Shown in pieces: positions 1-11,000 of a stretch of DNA of 64,000 nucleotides. Location of the stretch: contig CAZWZF010000018.1 in NCBI GenBank assembly GCA_964638715.1, forward strand, positions 1-64,000, written 5' to 3'. The position numbers and the translations under genes are program-made. The DNA is from JBAXQQ01 sp037131695 (GTDB lineage: Bacteria > Armatimonadota > Hebobacteria > CAIYQO01). The notes beneath the pieces are model-generated. The model had not been told where the DNA came from. It searched no databases and saw nothing but the letters and a program-made list of their open reading frames with translations. Positions within the stretch are counted from its first letter, which is position 1. Each line of letters begins with the position of its first letter.

Positions 1-889
1 CTGCAATAAATTTTGCTGTCGGCATTAATGACTTTTCTGTCTGATCTGCAAAAATCCCATAATTCCAAGTACAATGAAATGCTTGACTTAATAGCGGCGT
101 TTTCGGTCCTCGAAAGTTGAATCTTTTCGCTATATAATTAATATAATCAACATAAGCGTCTTCAGCGGCAACATCACCAGTCAGTTGAATGAATATACCA
201 TCCAGAGAGACTTCACTGCCTGCCGGTATTTGGAAACCGCCGGTTTGTCCCGGGTCATGTAAAATGGCAAATACATCAAAAACACTTTCATTCACCATTG
301 CCTGTTTGCGCATTTCAAAAGCTGTGTAATTTAATTCTTGCGATGCCGCGGCAAATACTATACCATTTTTACCACATTCATCTTTTATGTATAACGCAGG
401 AAATGACTGATCCTGTCCCATACCTAATTGCACCGTTTCCACCGGCAACATGCGCACAAGCGGATATTCCATCTGACAGTGTGGATAACGTTCTGTCCGC
501 ACATTATCAGTATGACAATAGCGCAAATCCATTCCCAACCATCCACCTTTACCATGCAAAATTGACGCGTCTGCGGCAAACTGACCTGTTGCAGCACTAT
601 TAATCCATATCGGACGAGGTGATAAATTGCAAATTTTATGTGTGACTATAATAGCATCCAGATTATTAACGGGCATAATTACTGTATGGACAGTCAACCC
701 ACTACTAATAACTCCGGTTGCAACGAGACCACCATCTTTTTCAATAGCGTCTTGAAATTGAACATCATGAATTACATTATCTACATTAAGACGTAATCCC
801 ATGTTTTTAACACCAATATTCAATTTCTGATTCATAAAAGAAATGCCATGAACAGTAATATTGAATGATGCTTTTGAATCATTAATCAT
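1..889 (-). CDS. GH36-type alpha-galactosidase (melibiase-like), 3' part outside window
   Basis: I translated this frame by hand: it is open from an ATG at 887-889 to the window edge, about 296 codons, and no stop is reached. An AAAGGA ribosome site lies about 7 bases upstream. The first ~250 residues read as a beta-sandwich domain. They are followed by a segment with F-H-C-T-W-N-Y, close to the FCSWNYY-type motif that opens the TIM barrel of GH36/GH27 alpha-galactosidases. Those enzymes remove terminal alpha-galactosyl residues. No signal peptide is evident, so the protein is probably cytoplasmic. It is the last visible gene of the first minus-strand cluster, 163 bp after the URO-D-like gene. 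The catalytic Asp residues lie beyond the edge, so activity cannot be checked. Confidence 0.6.
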   Translation of the reverse strand, partial: MINDSKASFNITVHGISFMNQKLNIGVKNMGLRLNVDNVIHDVQFQDAIEKDGGLVATGVISSGLTVHTVIMPVNNLDAIIVTHKICNLSPRPIWINSAATGQFAADASILHGKGGWLGMDLRYCHTDNVRTERYPHCQMEYPLVRMLPVETVQLGMGQDQSFPALYIKDECGKNGIVFAAASQELNYTAFEMRKQAMVNESVFDVFAILHDPGQTGGFQIPAGSEVSLDGIFIQLTGDVAAEDAYVDYINYIAKRFNFRGPKTPLLSQAFHCTWNYGIFADQTEKSLMPTAKFIA

Positions 890-1052
890 ATTCTTTTCCT
901 TTAATTTATAGGCTTATTCTGAAATATTCATTGCTTTTATTAAGTTTTTTTTCCATTAGAGTAAACGTTAATAAAGTGACATACTTACCCGGAACTATTT
1001 CCCACCCAGTGCGCTCGTTATTATAATCATCTTCTTTTTTCAATAATAACCA

Positions 1053-2135
1053 TCAGGCCTTCCAACCAAATCGGCGCAATAAGGCACGGGCTTCGGTTTC
1101 GGTATTGGCGGTCGTCGTTATGCATACTCCATCCGCCCCGACCGCCTTGATAAGCGGTTCAATTTCATCGGAAGCGACACCGAAGGCATGGACACTTTTA
1201 CCAGCGGCTTTAATGCGACGGTAGAGGTCGTACCACTCAGGTGCCCCACCCTGCGGCAGACCAGCTTGCGGAGTCCATTCAATTGCATCAATAGCCTCAA
1301 TAGCCAATAGGCTATCGAGATGTTGCAACGCCGTGGTGCCGTCGAGGTGATAGTAAACATAGTCCAGTCTCTGGCACTGTTGCCGCAAACTGGGAACAAC
1401 AAATTCATCAAACATGGCTGGACTGAGCATACAGGACATGTCGCACTGCATTTTAACAGTACGTCCCGGCGCCCAGACTCCAAAGATGCCAATACTACTG
1501 CCACCCCAGGAATCACGAAGCATCGGCCACCAGTCCTCATACATTTCTTGGAAAGCGACATTGGCTTCGTGTAATTTCTCATGGACCCAATCCGGCCGCT
1601 CGATAAAGTCAGTCAAGAAATCCTGGCCGCGCAGACCACTGAGGGCATCCGCGGCGCCTTCAATATCTGGATAGCATGCCACCCCACGTCCTTCAACACA
1701 ACGCACCGCCTCAGTGATAGTCGCCCAATGCCGTCGCCACCATACTCCATCGCGATCTATGCGTAACGGTGGATGCGTGTCAGGGTCATGAATGACCGGA
1801 TGCAGCCAGACCGTGCCGTTTTCGATGCGCGCTTCACCACCAAGCATGACGCCAAGACAGACCGGTCCGGAAATCCAAGTCGGCATTATCGGAAATGCAG
1901 CACCGCCATAAAATCCATTGGCTATATGATGCAACCCGCTTTGCGTCCAGAAGCCCGGATCCCACCACATAAATTCCATGCTCTTACCAGTCGAATCAGG
2001 TTTATGGCAAACCTCCCAAGGTTTGTCTTTCGGGGCAGTCACACAAAGAGCGAGTCCCTTGTGCTCCCACCAATCCTGCCAAGCCGCGCGTGCCGCTGAC
2101 CAATCTGGCTTGTAGCCAAGTTCCGTTGGCATCAT
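1053..2135 (-). CDS. Uroporphyrinogen decarboxylase (URO-D) superfamily protein
   Basis: The 360-residue protein has the URO-D/MtaA-type layout. It has a D-S-W-G-G-S segment in the middle, then L-S-P-x-M-F-D-E-F-V-V-P, then Y-H-L-D-G-T, and a late segment on an internal duty 'I-E-W-T-P-Q-A-G'. This matches the (beta/alpha)8 fold of uroporphyrinogen decarboxylases and corrinoid methyltransferases. True HemE is unlikely because the gene sits among glycosidases and the N-terminal HemE signature is absent. A role in demethylating a methylated substrate is possible but is inference only. The start overlaps the stop of the upstream glycosidase by 4 bp (ATGA), implying translational coupling. The gene is GC-rich like its three upstream neighbours. 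Confidence 0.75.
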   Translation of the reverse strand: MMPTELGYKPDWSAARAAWQDWWEHKGLALCVTAPKDKPWEVCHKPDSTGKSMEFMWWDPGFWTQSGLHHIANGFYGGAAFPIMPTWISGPVCLGVMLGGEARIENGTVWLHPVIHDPDTHPPLRIDRDGVWWRRHWATITEAVRCVEGRGVACYPDIEGAADALSGLRGQDFLTDFIERPDWVHEKLHEANVAFQEMYEDWWPMLRDSWGGSSIGIFGVWAPGRTVKMQCDMSCMLSPAMFDEFVVPSLRQQCQRLDYVYYHLDGTTALQHLDSLLAIEAIDAIEWTPQAGLPQGGAPEWYDLYRRIKAAGKSVHAFGVASDEIEPLIKAVGADGVCITTTANTETEARALLRRFGWKA

Positions 2136-4573
2136 AGCATCACCACCTCTGCGTGCTGCTGGCCTGATCGAATTATGAGTTGCGCGTCACCATTGAGTTC
2201 ACACCGGGTGCGCCCACGCCCCGTGGTCGCGTCCCACTCTACCGGGAGCAGTTGTCCATCCAGCGTGACCACCGGCGTCTCCGGCGCGAAGAAGGACAAG
2301 GGCGTATAGCCCTGACCCTTAAGTGCGACGCGTAACGTCTGCCCCTCTACCACGGCGGTCTGCACTGTGGCGTCCACCGCCAGGGTCAGTACCGGGTGCG
2401 CCGGTACGCCCGGGCCGTATTCTACCTCAATACGATGCGCACCTGGCGTGAAGACCGGGAACTTGGTGGTGCCGATAAGTGACTGACCGTCCACGAGCAG
2501 TCGCCGCGGCCAGCGACCTTGACCAACGGCACTGAACTGGATTGTAGCGTCCCGGAAACGGAATCCTTTCAGCATAATCGGTTCACCGAGACCACCGGGA
2601 ATTAAACCCAGACCGCCAAGGTCAGCCCATAAACCGGCGGCACATTCTACCAGATTACGATACCAGGCACCCGCCCCAAAAACATGCCATGAACCAGATG
2701 TGTTCAGTGGTTTATGGAACGGCTTTCCTTCGAATGCCGCCGGTTGATATCCATAGTTCATCTCATATAAATAAAAGAGTTTTTCCAGGGCTGAGACGTT
2801 GCCGGTCGCGCGGAACAGTCGCGCCAGTTGCGTGTCGTTAGCGGAAAACCAGTTGTGCGGTTGTCGTGTCCATTCCTTCCATCCACGTTTCTCATTGCGG
2901 GTGATGATATGGATACCATCCTCGCGCAGAAATTCACGTTCACAAAATTCGGCACTCGCTGTCAGTTTATCACCATAAAGGTCTTCACCATAGGGGCTGT
3001 CCATGCCCGCCATCGCGGTTGACAGCGGGATGTCGCATATCAAATCGGGATCCATAGGATGCACGCCTTCGTTCCAGAAGCCGATCTGCTTGTTCCAGAA
3101 AACGTGTTGAAAATTGCTCCGGAGCCGCTGCGCCAGGTTGCGAACGCGCCTGGCTAACTCAGTGTCGCCCCAGGCCAATAGCAGCTTCTCGGCCGAACAA
3201 TACGCGCCGTAGTCCCAGGCTGTGGGGTAGGCCAACCAGCCTTTCCATGTCCGACCGAACTCCTCCGGAAAATCTGTCGAGGCGGCAGCCACTTGCAACA
3301 TACCAGTTGAATCCACCCTTTCGAGGATTGCCATGATTCCTTTTACGAAGACATTCCTCCAGGCGCGGGTGGCATCTATATTACCTGTCCATGCCAAATA
3401 ATCATGAGCAAGCATATATTCCAGCCGGGTCGGCATACCGGCTGGCAGTTGATTATGACTGCGACAGTCGCGCATTAGTGAGTTGTCGTATTCATCGCAG
3501 TAACCGGTGCGAGCATAGAAATCAAGCAGCTCCTTCACGAATTCATGCCGACCCGATGCAAGAATAGCAAACGCCGGCCGGGCCATGTCCCATTCCCAGA
3601 CCCAATGGTATTCGTTGTTGCCACGGAAAGCACCTGGATTATCAGCAATCCGCATGGCTTCGAGCATCAATGGCTGGACTCTGAAGAACTTCTTTAAGGC
3701 CATGTGCCGACCAAAGTCCAAGTGCGGAGTCTCCGCCGCCGCAGTGGCGAAGCGCCCCTGCTGCCGACATGCCAGTGCTTGCGGGACAGTCGTCAAATCC
3801 ACCACCATTTGACGTGCTTCAGTCTCGCTACTGCCCAGTCCTATCACTAATGCAACATCTGACGCCGCAACCGCGGTAAACCTAAATTCAACCCCATCAT
3901 CGGTCACAATGAATGGTGTGTTTGCCCCGACGCAGAAATGCAACTCTGATCTCCGTGGCGGCTCCGGGGCAACTTCCTTGCCAGCAATGCCAGCAAAGGT
4001 AGAATTATCGCGGAACGTCCATGATTCACGTCGAACCGCATGCCAGACCATCTCCTCACCCGGCACGCGAGATGAGGCTAATGCTTCGGGAAACTCCCAC
4101 GTGGTGTGATCGAGTTGCCGACCGTCTTTGCAGACGTCGTGATCAACAAACATCGCACGCGGAATCGTCAGCGTGACTGACTCGCGCGCGTTTTGCACGA
4201 CCCATTGCAACCCACCCTGGACAATACCGAAGCGGCTGTTAATCGTACCGGTCGGGCGTTCTTCACGATTGGTATAACTAAACGGCCAAACCTCGATCCA
4301 ATCGATCCGATGCGGTGAGCCATCTACCTCCAGTGTAGCCGGTCTCGGTTCAACGGGTTGGCCCAGTCCGGCCTGACTGTTGCTGACAACACCCGGCATG
4401 CGGAGCACATGGTTGAGTCCTTTCCATGAATCCGGCGAGTAATGTACCAACAGCGAAAATCCTTCCGGTTCGTGTTGGAGCCGGAAACTGGTGCGACCGT
4501 CGCAAAAAACAAGTTGCCGGGCGGTCAGACCGCGGCTGGCAGTGAGATGGGGTAAGGGTTCTAAATTGTTCAT
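2132..4573 (-). CDS. Six-hairpin (alpha/alpha)6-barrel glycosidase, GH63/trehalase-like, copy A
   Basis: This 813-residue protein has an N-terminal beta-rich domain (about 1-290). Next comes a helical barrel holding the motif W-V-W-E-W-D-M-A-R-P (Asp at residue 329), matching the WxWD signature of GH63/GH37-type glucosidases. Further motifs are D-S-P-Y-G-E-D-L-Y-G, G-W-K-E-W-T-R-Q and N-D-T-Q-L-A. The last ~150 residues form a beta-sandwich ending in G-R-G-R-T-R-C. It lacks an evident signal peptide and probably trims imported oligosaccharides in the cytoplasm. The gene is coupled by ATGA overlaps to the esterase upstream and the URO-D-like gene downstream. It is paralogous along its length to the protein at 5604-8018 but is much richer in GC. 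The substrate is unknown. Confidence 0.75.
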   Translation of the reverse strand: MNNLEPLPHLTASRGLTARQLVFCDGRTSFRLQHEPEGFSLLVHYSPDSWKGLNHVLRMPGVVSNSQAGLGQPVEPRPATLEVDGSPHRIDWIEVWPFSYTNREERPTGTINSRFGIVQGGLQWVVQNARESVTLTIPRAMFVDHDVCKDGRQLDHTTWEFPEALASSRVPGEEMVWHAVRRESWTFRDNSTFAGIAGKEVAPEPPRRSELHFCVGANTPFIVTDDGVEFRFTAVAASDVALVIGLGSSETEARQMVVDLTTVPQALACRQQGRFATAAAETPHLDFGRHMALKKFFRVQPLMLEAMRIADNPGAFRGNNEYHWVWEWDMARPAFAILASGRHEFVKELLDFYARTGYCDEYDNSLMRDCRSHNQLPAGMPTRLEYMLAHDYLAWTGNIDATRAWRNVFVKGIMAILERVDSTGMLQVAAASTDFPEEFGRTWKGWLAYPTAWDYGAYCSAEKLLLAWGDTELARRVRNLAQRLRSNFQHVFWNKQIGFWNEGVHPMDPDLICDIPLSTAMAGMDSPYGEDLYGDKLTASAEFCEREFLREDGIHIITRNEKRGWKEWTRQPHNWFSANDTQLARLFRATGNVSALEKLFYLYEMNYGYQPAAFEGKPFHKPLNTSGSWHVFGAGAWYRNLVECAAGLWADLGGLGLIPGGLGEPIMLKGFRFRDATIQFSAVGQGRWPRRLLVDGQSLIGTTKFPVFTPGAHRIEVEYGPGVPAHPVLTLAVDATVQTAVVEGQTLRVALKGQGYTPLSFFAPETPVVTLDGQLLPVEWDATTGRGRTRCELNGDAQLIIRSGQQHAEVVML

Positions 4574-5592
4574 GACAGAATCTCCTGCGGGGCGAAGGCC
4601 GGCATGGGCATGTCGGCGTCGTCTACCGCATTGCAGTTGGGGTTCGAGCCCAATCCGTAACCGATGCGAACAGTCGCGTCGGGCGGTTGATTGAGCAGAA
4701 TATGGATATTGCTCGGGTCGATGGGATTCGGGGCGGCGTTAATAATGAACACAGTCGGATGAGGTGAACCGTCTGGTAAGTGGACGGTAAAACCGCTGAT
4801 GTGTTGCCGGACCGGCCAATGGCTGGTGACGCCGCGACACACCACGCGCACACAACCCAAACCTCGGTCAACAGGAACTTGCTCAAGCCGATTCAGGTCT
4901 GGCGCTGGCAACCCGCACGCCAATCGCGCGAGGCGTTGTCCCACGCGCACAAGACTCGGGGTGTCAAGATGTATAATGTCGGCCAACCCCAGATCGACGG
5001 CGCTGGTTACGGCGGTATGTGGTATGCGGGTCGGTAGCACGCGCAACGTTTCGCGCACAATGTTCCAACCGCACGCTTCCTCCTCGCTGACGGGCAGCGC
5101 GTATCGGCCAAGCTGCACTAACAACACCGGCAAGTCGGGGCACTGCAAGTCGGCGCGCAGTCCGGCAATCCAGTGCTCCAAGCGAATGCCGTAGGACGCT
5201 GCGCTATCGCGCGACCGGGAGTCGCTTTCACCCTGATACCAAAGCACACCGGCCAATACGCTACCAGCGAGGTGGCTGTTGCTTAGGAGGCGATCATACA
5301 GCGTACCGGGGTCACGATCCGACCATTGTGCCAGTGACGTTCCGCCCATGGCGCATGGAATCAGTCCAATCTGGTCACCCGTGGCTTCGGCCAGTGCCAC
5401 ACCAAACGCAAGCCCCGGTCCCACACCCGTACCGTGCAGAGGTTCCGCGGCCTGCACCCATCCCTCGCCCGTTAAGCACATGACCCGCTCATCCGGTGCC
5501 GGCGCGCCGGTCAACGCGCCGCAACCGGCCATGTTCGACTGACCGGCTAACACCCAGATCTTCGGCTGATTACACATGGTCTTTTGCTTCAT
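4570..5592 (-). CDS. SGNH/SASA-family carbohydrate O-acetylesterase
   Basis: The 340-residue protein starts almost directly with block I of the sialate-O-acetylesterase-like fold (PF03629 type): V-L-A-G-Q-S-N-M, with the expected nucleophile Ser19. Block II-like G-G-T-S-L-A-Q-W and block III-like W-Y-Q-G-E-S-D follow. A late H-L-D-T supplies the His. Such enzymes deacetylate sialic acids, xylans or other decorated glycans. No signal peptide is visible. The ribosome site AAGGAG overlaps the stop of the upstream glycosidase gene, and the 3' end overlaps the next gene by ATGA. A deleted relative of this family is seen in the remnant at 58774-59156. The esterase assignment is firm; the acetylated substrate is not known. 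Confidence 0.85.
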   Translation of the reverse strand: MKQKTMCNQPKIWVLAGQSNMAGCGALTGAPAPDERVMCLTGEGWVQAAEPLHGTGVGPGLAFGVALAEATGDQIGLIPCAMGGTSLAQWSDRDPGTLYDRLLSNSHLAGSVLAGVLWYQGESDSRSRDSAASYGIRLEHWIAGLRADLQCPDLPVLLVQLGRYALPVSEEEACGWNIVRETLRVLPTRIPHTAVTSAVDLGLADIIHLDTPSLVRVGQRLARLACGLPAPDLNRLEQVPVDRGLGCVRVVCRGVTSHWPVRQHISGFTVHLPDGSPHPTVFIINAAPNPIDPSNIHILLNQPPDATVRIGYGLGSNPNCNAVDDADMPMPAFAPQEILS

Positions 5593-5603
5593 GGCAAAGC
5601 TCC

Positions 5604-8018
5604 TTACAATGCCGTGGGCGACGCTGGTAACGATGATGAGTTAAGATTGATACATCTGCACTCGATCACCAGTTCTGATGTCTTTTCCAACATACACCGG
5701 GTGCGCCCACGCCCAGTGGCAGCGTCCCATTCGACCAGAAGCAGTTGTCCATCCAGAGTAACCACCGGCGTATCCGGTGCAAAGAAGGAGATTGGCGTAT
5801 AACCTGTGCCATATAGCGTTGCGTGCAACACCGATCCAACTACTGTAGCCCGAACTTCCGCGTTGACGGCTTGCGTCAGCACCGGATGAATCGGCGTACC
5901 GATTCCATACGTCACTTCAATATGATGTACACCGACCGATAACGGAGGTAACTTGGTTGAGCCGACAAGAGGCTGACCATCCACCAGCAGTTGACGCGGC
6001 CAGAGACCGTGTCCATGACTCGTAAAGTTGATAGTTCCGCCTCGATAGCTTAATCCCTTGATACATATAGGTTCACTTAGACCACCTGGTGTCAGCACCA
6101 ATCCTCCCAAATCAGCCGATAAACCTGCTGCACATTCAATTAAATTGCGATACCAGGCACCACATCCCATTGCATACCATGAACAGGATCCATTTAATGG
6201 CCGCAACAATGGTTTACCTTCAAAAACAAAAGGAGAATGTCCAAAATTAAGTTCATACATATAGAACAGGCGTTCTAACGAACGTATATCACCTGTGGCT
6301 CTTAACAATTTTGCTACCTGAGTATCATTGCCGGCATACCAATTTTGTCCTTGTCGTGTCCACTCCTTCCAACCTCGCTTTTCTCCTCGTGCTGTAATCC
6401 ATATACCATCTTCGCGAAGGAAATTTTCCGATGTAAACTTGGCACTTACGCTTAATCGCTCACCATATAGATCCTCACCATAAGGACTATCCATGCCTGC
6501 AATTGCAGTAGATAATGGTATATCACAAATAAGATCAGGATCCTTCGGGTTCACACCTTCATTCCAAAATCCGACTGATTCATTCCAAAAGATACGTGCA
6601 AAATTCACTCTTATTCGTTCTGCAACAGCACCAATACCATTAGCCAATTCAAACTCATCAATTAACTGCAACAGTTTTTCTGCGGCTCTTAATCCACCAT
6701 AATGCCATGAAGTTGAATAAGCCAACCAGCCGGGCCAGGTTCGACCAAATTCTTCTGGAAAATCTGTGCTTGCTGCCGGTGCAGAAAACATACCAGTAAT
6801 AGGGTCAGCAGTATCAATGATTCTTTTTGCAGATTCAATCAGCCAATCACGCAAACCGGAAAGTATAGAGTCATCACCAGACCAGGCTATATAATCATGA
6901 GCAAGCATATATTCAAGTCCATCAACCCCACCTTCACTTCCACTTACCCGTAAATCTCGTGTTAATGAATTATCATATTGATTAATTAGTGAACCATCCG
7001 AATTGAGTGGTGAAACGCGGAAATTTAATAAATTTCTTATACAGTCATGGCGTCCTGATAACAATACTCCGAAAGCAGGTCGCGTCATATCCCAACCCCA
7101 TACACCGCCGTATTCATTCTTTGCCCGAGACGCACCGGGAGTATCTGTAATACGCATACTCTCGATATATAATGGTTGCTGCTGGGCAAAGCGTTTCAGC
7201 GAGTTATGACGTCCAAAATTAATATCCGGCAAATCTTCTGCTATTGCCTTATAACGCGCTACCTGTCGCTGCCAAATTTCTTCTGGTTCATTCATGGCTT
7301 GTGTTGCTTTTTTATCAGCAGTTTCCATATCACTGGCAATCCCAATAGCTAACGTAACTTGTCCTTTTTCATCTGGTATCAGCTGAAAACGAAATAAATC
7401 TTCGCTACTATCAACTGACATTTCGTTGTTGGCTCGAATTACTAAATATAATTTGGAAGAACGCTGTTCCGGACTTATTGAACGGCCAGCAATTCCAGAA
7501 TAAGTAGAACTGTCGCGAAATAGCCATTTCTCGTCACGAATGGCCGACCATGATTCAATATCACCCGTAAAATTCCAATTCGAAACTTCAAGCGCGTCAC
7601 CCAATTTATCACGTTTGTCCATTTCAATAAACATAGCTCGAGGAATTGTAAAGATAGCTTTTTTTTGTACACCTGCGAATAGCCATTGTATTACACCCTC
7701 TTCAACAACTACACGACTTTTTAATACATCGGCAGGACGATTTTCACAATTCACACATCCAAATGGATAAGATTCTACCCATTCAAACAAATGAGGCAAG
7801 CCATCTATATCCCATGTCATCACTAATCCATTTTCACTCCGCAATACATTAATCGACAATTCATATTGCGAATCAGGTGCGTTATGCGATATCATGTTAA
7901 ATCCGGCAGGTTCATTACATGCACGCAATATAGTTCGGCTATCTGCAAAAATAACTTCACGCGCTGTCAACCCATGTCCGCTGCGCAGTCCCATCAAGTT
8001 TTTTGAATTATTAAGCAT
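5604..8018 (-). CDS. Six-hairpin glycosidase, GH63/trehalase-like, copy B (mosaic)
   Basis: This 804-residue paralogue of the 2132-4573 protein has the same N-terminal T-A-R-E-V-I-F-A-D-S-R-T opening and the same barrel motif G-V-W-G-W-D-M-T-R-P (Asp at residue 310). It also shares D-S-P-Y-G-E-D-L-Y-G and the same C-terminal beta-sandwich ending in G-R-G-R-T-R-C. The ribosome site is AAGGAAC just before the ATG. Most of the gene is AT-rich, but its last ~400 bp (5604 to about 6010) are GC-rich and strikingly close at the DNA level to the 3' end of the 2132 gene. This suggests gene conversion or a recombinant origin. It lies 36 bp after the giant gene at 8055. Predicted to be cytoplasmic; substrate unknown. 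Confidence 0.75.
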   Translation of the reverse strand: MLNNSKNLMGLRSGHGLTAREVIFADSRTILRACNEPAGFNMISHNAPDSQYELSINVLRSENGLVMTWDIDGLPHLFEWVESYPFGCVNCENRPADVLKSRVVVEEGVIQWLFAGVQKKAIFTIPRAMFIEMDKRDKLGDALEVSNWNFTGDIESWSAIRDEKWLFRDSSTYSGIAGRSISPEQRSSKLYLVIRANNEMSVDSSEDLFRFQLIPDEKGQVTLAIGIASDMETADKKATQAMNEPEEIWQRQVARYKAIAEDLPDINFGRHNSLKRFAQQQPLYIESMRITDTPGASRAKNEYGGVWGWDMTRPAFGVLLSGRHDCIRNLLNFRVSPLNSDGSLINQYDNSLTRDLRVSGSEGGVDGLEYMLAHDYIAWSGDDSILSGLRDWLIESAKRIIDTADPITGMFSAPAASTDFPEEFGRTWPGWLAYSTSWHYGGLRAAEKLLQLIDEFELANGIGAVAERIRVNFARIFWNESVGFWNEGVNPKDPDLICDIPLSTAIAGMDSPYGEDLYGERLSVSAKFTSENFLREDGIWITARGEKRGWKEWTRQGQNWYAGNDTQVAKLLRATGDIRSLERLFYMYELNFGHSPFVFEGKPLLRPLNGSCSWYAMGCGAWYRNLIECAAGLSADLGGLVLTPGGLSEPICIKGLSYRGGTINFTSHGHGLWPRQLLVDGQPLVGSTKLPPLSVGVHHIEVTYGIGTPIHPVLTQAVNAEVRATVVGSVLHATLYGTGYTPISFFAPDTPVVTLDGQLLLVEWDAATGRGRTRCMLEKTSELVIECRCINLNSSSLPASPTAL

Positions 8019-8054
8019 AATGTTCCTTTCTTTTAATTATTAAAACTTATAATA

Positions 8055-11000
8055 TTATTCATTCTTTATTGAAATTATTGCCACATCATCGATATCAAGT
8101 GAAGTAAAGTGACCACCATGAACTGTTGATATCCTTAATTGTGGAGTTACAACAGCATCACTTTCCGCATCAAGATAAACCTTGTCATCAATAGACAAGA
8201 TATGATGAGAACCAATAACTTTAAATGTAAATTTATGCCATTCTATATCAGGAGTTCCAAGAAGCTGGTTTCCAAAAATAGCATCATTTCCCGTTCTTCC
8301 GCCAGTAATATATCTGGTGTTATATTTCCAAAATCCACCTGATTCTATCCCTTTTTCCTCTATTGGATTAAAAGGCAGAAGATTCATAGCCCAGGTAGAT
8401 TCACCTTGAAGTGTATTAACATCAATTGATATTGCATAATTTACTTTTTTCGCAGGTTTTCGCGGTACAGTTATCATATCTGGATCATCTTCTGGTTCAT
8501 CCGCTATTTTTTTACCTGAATCATCAGCACCAATGGTACCATTAGCATAACTAATAAAAATCATCCCACGCTCATTTGCTGTTACTGGCAGTTTTGATAA
8601 ACGCATTCGAAATGACAATTCAAAAGAGTTCGCTTTAGCCAACATGTCAGATCGAATACCTCCAACCGGACATGGACCGCCAGGTTCTCGTGAAGGCAGG
8701 ATCGTCATAACATGATTTTCATTATTAACTGTATCTTTTGTCAGAGTAAAATATTTTGGAAGTCCTCCCCACATTGCATTCAAACCCATTTCAAAATCAT
8801 CCGAGAATATAGTACCAACCTGACTTGCCACCGGAAGTTCATCTCTTGAATTGCCAGCCAGCATCACACGGGTGCCAAAATCTTCCGGTATAGTTAACTC
8901 GCCATTGCCATCTACATCCAGTTCTACTATTTCACGGGTATCAATATCTACAAGATATCGAACACCAGGGAATTTAATTTTTGTCTTTACTGATTCTTCA
9001 GAATAACTTTGCAACACTATGGCACCTATCGGTTTTTTATCACGTTGCATCGCCAACCATTTAACACGAGAATCATTTACAGTAACCGGTACTTTTTCTT
9101 CCCAATAATTCATTATCCTTACATCTGATTTCCCATATCCAAAATCACGCAAAATTTGTTCCTGACGACAAGGATTATCAGGATTGTCACGACGTATTTC
9201 ATGCACCATCCTCATTCCCCATTCACGCCGTGCCAATGCTGGCGTAATAGGTGTTTTTTTCAAAACCGGACCTGTAGCGTGATAATCGAACGCCCCTATA
9301 GGATGAAAAGCGTTTCCCTGCGTGCCAGTCTGTCTTCCTGTCATTTCAGTAAGCAGAACTTCCGGTGGAAATACAGCAGGATTACGTCCTGTCGCATTAT
9401 CAAGCCATGCCCATTCATTATCCATTGTTGAAGTCGCCCAGGTGCTGGTTGGTAAAATCAGAGCATTAGTCATGTGTTGAATATATTTCAATTTAAACTC
9501 CGGGTTTTTCTCGTTTAAATCATTTAGAATATTCCAAATTCGTCGATAATACGCCCTTTGTTCCCATATTGTGCAAGCAGGTTGAACTTTACCATCATCA
9601 GTAGTATATGCGTCATTCACTAACATATTGAATGAAGTCTTCAGATATGTATTGTCAAAATAAAGGCTAAAGCCGCGTTTCATGAACTCATTTGCATAAT
9701 AAGCACAAAAATCAAGATAACTACGACTGAAAGTCATCGAATTACTGCACCATTCATCTTTAAAATAGTTATATTCTTCATGAATTGGATTAGTCCAGTG
9801 TTCTTCAAAATAAAGCGACATACCTGTACGCGAACCCATTAAGTTCCATCTTTTCATCCAATCATCTTGGGTATATGGTGCCGGCCAAACATCTTTGGCT
9901 AACAAATCATCCGCTTTCTTCTTAAATAAACTGTAGTCTGGCTCTTTCTTTTTCTTTTCAGCAAGCCATTTATCTACCAAAGAAAAATCATTATCAATAG
10001 GATATTTATCAGAACAATAACGAGCACCTAATGGAGACATCGGTCCCCATGGAGCATCACCCTGATAGTCAACGGTACGCCAGTTTTTCAACATCGGACG
10101 GGTAGGACTGGCCTGCATACCAAATACAATGTGACTTGGAGATGTAACAGTAGTAGGTTTATTTATTAAATAAATCCGAAGCACAACTTTATTACCGTCA
10201 CGGATTATTTCCTGAGCTGGTTTGGCATAGTTCTGAATCCATCCTTTATCATTAGCGGCAAACCAGGCCAGACCGCGTTCCTGAGCACCAAGCCATATAT
10301 ATGGTACAAAGTAATTCACTGTTGGATTCCTCCATGGACGCGTATCAGCAGCATTCCAGATAACCACATTATCCTTACCTTCTGTACCTTTTTCTACTGA
10401 CCATGCCGGTGGTACCCAGGCATTCTGAAACGGACCCCAGACAATCTTACCGCCACGCGGAGTAGCTCCTGAATAATCGCGCCGCATTCCTTCAAAATCA
10501 GAATTATGAAATAGAGGCACCTCACTATCTTTCAGAGATATCTCCAGCCAAAGATTTTTTACTTCTTCCGTCTTCTCCCCAGGTAGCAGATCCATCTCAA
10601 TCTTCGAACACCCATCAAACTCTGTTGTATTTCGCGTAAAAACTTTCAATACTTCAGTACTTGCTTCTGCCTGATAAACAGCCACCTGCGGTTTACTTTC
10701 GATAAACTTATGCTCACCGAATTTCCATGCCTGTATACCCTTTGATGTCTCAAGTTTTAAAGTTATCGGTTCAGCCAGGATATTGCGATTAATTGTCTGT
10801 ATTTCATCAAAAAGTCCGAAACTGTTCATCTTATATAATCGTTGAGACAGATACAGATCATTTTCTTTCGTTGATAATGGTTCAAAAGGTGGATATATCT
10901 TATCTGTAATACCCAAGGTATTTCCTTCCCATGGAAATCGCTTTCGTGAAAATTTCAGTGGTGCAGTCACTAATTTTTCGTTAAGTCGAATCTGCACATT

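Noticed and set aside
298..603. 101-codon plus-strand open frame
   Set aside because: It lies opposite a continuous minus-strand frame with GH36 features and has no ribosome site or motif.
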